Assembly: GCA_024653845.1 (NCBI GenBank)
Contig: JANLHA010000364.1
Span: 1-15,548, forward strand
Length of the DNA stretch: 15,548 nt
Direction of reading: 5' to 3'
DNA from: Candidatus Omnitrophota bacterium
Lineage (GTDB): Bacteria; Omnitrophota; Gorgyraeia; Zapsychrales; JANLHA01
Shown: positions 14,469 to 15,548 of the stretch, piece by piece
How positions within the stretch are numbered: position 1 is the stretch's first letter
Layout: each line of letters opens with the position of its first letter
Notes under the pieces: generated by a model
Databases searched by the model: none
What the model was told of the DNA's origin: nothing
The model's input: the letters and a program-made list of their open reading frames with translations, nothing else
Program-made: the position numbers and the translations under genes

Positions 14469-15548
14469 GAGGAGACCTCACAGCTAAAAATTTTTCAATC
14501 ATTTGATAGAGATGTTCTCGATCAATCGGTTTAGAAATGTGTCCATCCATTCCGCATTCCAAACATTTTTCCTGGTCTGAAGTCATGGCCCGCGCGGTTA
14601 AAGCCACAATAGGGATATGCGCCCCTGTTGTTTTTTCCTGCTCTCGAATCCGCCGGGTGGCTTCAAACCCATCAAGAACAGGCATCTGAGCATCCATCAG
14701 GATCAAATCAAATGCTTTTGGATTTTCTGCCAAACACTCCAAAACCCCACGACCATTCTCAACAGCTTTCACGCTCCAGCCTTTCTTCTCCAACATTCGG
14801 ACCGTCATTTTCTGATTCACCGCATTATCCTCAGCCAACAGGATTGAAAACGATTTGCCTGTTGAATCTAGAAATGATTCTCGAGAATTTTTTACAGATA
14901 AAAATTCCCTATCCAAAACAGAATAAGGAATCTCCAAGTGGAAAACACTCCCCTCTCCTTCCTTGCTTTCGACCCAAATTTTCCCGCCCATCATATCCAC
15001 AAGTTTCTTAGAGATCGCCAAGCCCAACCCTGCGCCCCCAAATCGTCGGGTCGTTGAAGGATCCGCTTGCGTAAAAGATTCAAAAATTTGATCCAATTTA
15101 TTCTGAGGGATTCCCACGCCTTGATCCTTGATGGAGAATTCCAATTGAGCAATATTATTTTGATAGTCTTTCAAATGCACCGCAATTTCAATCTTGCCTC
15201 GGAACGTGAATTTGATGGCATTGTTAATGACATTCATCAAAACTTGGCGTAAGCGCATGGCATCGCCAATCAAAATCTTGGGAACATTTTCATCCACCTG
15301 CCATTGCAGCGACAAATTTTTATTCTGGGCTAAAACAGCCAGCCCCTTACAAAGATTTTTCAAGATTTCGCGCAGATCAAATTCGATATTTTCCAACGCC
15401 AACTTCCCAGCTTCCACTCTGGAAAGATCCAAAATATCATTAAGAATATTCAAGAGCGTATCTGCGGCGTCTTTGACCGTCAACAAATTTTCTCGCTGCT
15501 CAGCGCTTAATGTCTCATCCAACGTCAGGTCCACCATTCCCATAATGG
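14458..15548 (-). CDS. Hybrid sensor histidine kinase (N-terminus outside window)
   Basis: The frame is open at the right edge, so the sensor region and the phosphorylated histidine are missing from view. Counting from the first methionine in view (15543), [13 protein letters not shown] is the part of the HisKA domain just after the HE(I/L)RTP box, ending near SRVEAGKL (41-48). The HATPase domain shows its N box ([12 protein letters not shown], 102-113), DQGVGIP (140-146) and [10 protein letters not shown] (169-178). A C-terminal receiver follows (about 232-353) with E238-D239, phosphoacceptor D284 in [13 protein letters not shown], and K338 in SKP. This order is that of a BarA-like hybrid kinase without its Hpt domain, which is supplied by the next gene. 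The ATG at 15543 is not the real start. The signal sensed cannot be judged from the visible part. Confidence 0.95.
   Translation of the reverse strand, partial: IMGMVDLTLDETLSAEQRENLLTVKDAADTLLNILNDILDLSRVEAGKLALENIEFDLREILKNLCKGLAVLAQNKNLSLQWQVDENVPKILIGDAMRLRQVLMNVINNAIKFTFRGKIEIAVHLKDYQNNIAQLEFSIKDQGVGIPQNKLDQIFESFTQADPSTTRRFGGAGLGLAISKKLVDMMGGKIWVESKEGEGSVFHLEIPYSVLDREFLSVKNSRESFLDSTGKSFSILLAEDNAVNQKMTVRMLEKKGWSVKAVENGRGVLECLAENPKAFDLILMDAQMPVLDGFEATRRIREQEKTTGAHIPIVALTARAMTSDQEKCLECGMDGHISKPIDREHLYQMIEKFLAVRSPHEK

Noticed and set aside
15543..15548. ATG at 15543 as the true start of the kinase
   Set aside because: It lies inside the HisKA domain, just after where the phosphorylated histidine should be, and the frame stays open to the window edge. 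The gene is cut, not short.

Overview
The window is a densely packed bacterial chromosome segment in which every convincing protein gene lies on the minus strand, so gene order runs from right to left. Genes overlap by 1 to 11 bases or lie within a few tens of bases of each other. There is no sign of phage, transposon or CRISPR. A lipoprotein with a lipobox, an AsmA-like envelope protein and a TMTC-like membrane glycosyltransferase suggest a diderm bacterium. The style of the genes would fit a lineage such as Omnitrophota, but that placement is an impression and not something the sequence proves.

Layout in transcription order. (1) 15548-11427: a hybrid histidine kinase (N-terminus outside the window), a free Hpt protein overlapping it, an AsmA-like anchored envelope protein and a multi-pass TMTC-like protein with C-terminal TPRs. 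This looks like one signalling and envelope operon. (2) 11382-10174: a membrane-anchored coiled-coil protein and a FtnA-type ferritin. (3) 10160-10048: a long imperfect palindrome between ferritin and the next gene; its mismatch pattern suggests a structured RNA made from the opposite (+) strand. (4) 10015-6794: a class I/II aminotransferase, the ATPase YchF, a dCMP deaminase and a single-domain response regulator. (5) 6777-1965: a membrane-anchored alpha/beta hydrolase, a SpoU-type rRNA methyltransferase, an RsuA/RluB-type pseudouridine synthase, a possible 23-codon leader ORF, an ABC-F ATPase and a lipoprotein. The methyltransferase, pseudouridine synthase and ABC-F form a ribosome-centred group. 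(6) 1893-1: a clear sigma-70-type promoter drives a 47-residue membrane protein followed by a terminator, then rmuC and pgeF (the latter cut by the window edge).

The two items most worth pursuing are the structured element at 10048-10160, with two tandem G-A mismatch pairs and three G-U wobbles when read on the + strand, and the 47-residue single-pass membrane protein with its own promoter, strong ribosome binding site and terminator. Both lie outside the usual annotated gene set. No stretch above 300 bases lacks a gene; the longest non-coding gaps are 10016-10173 and 1833-1964.
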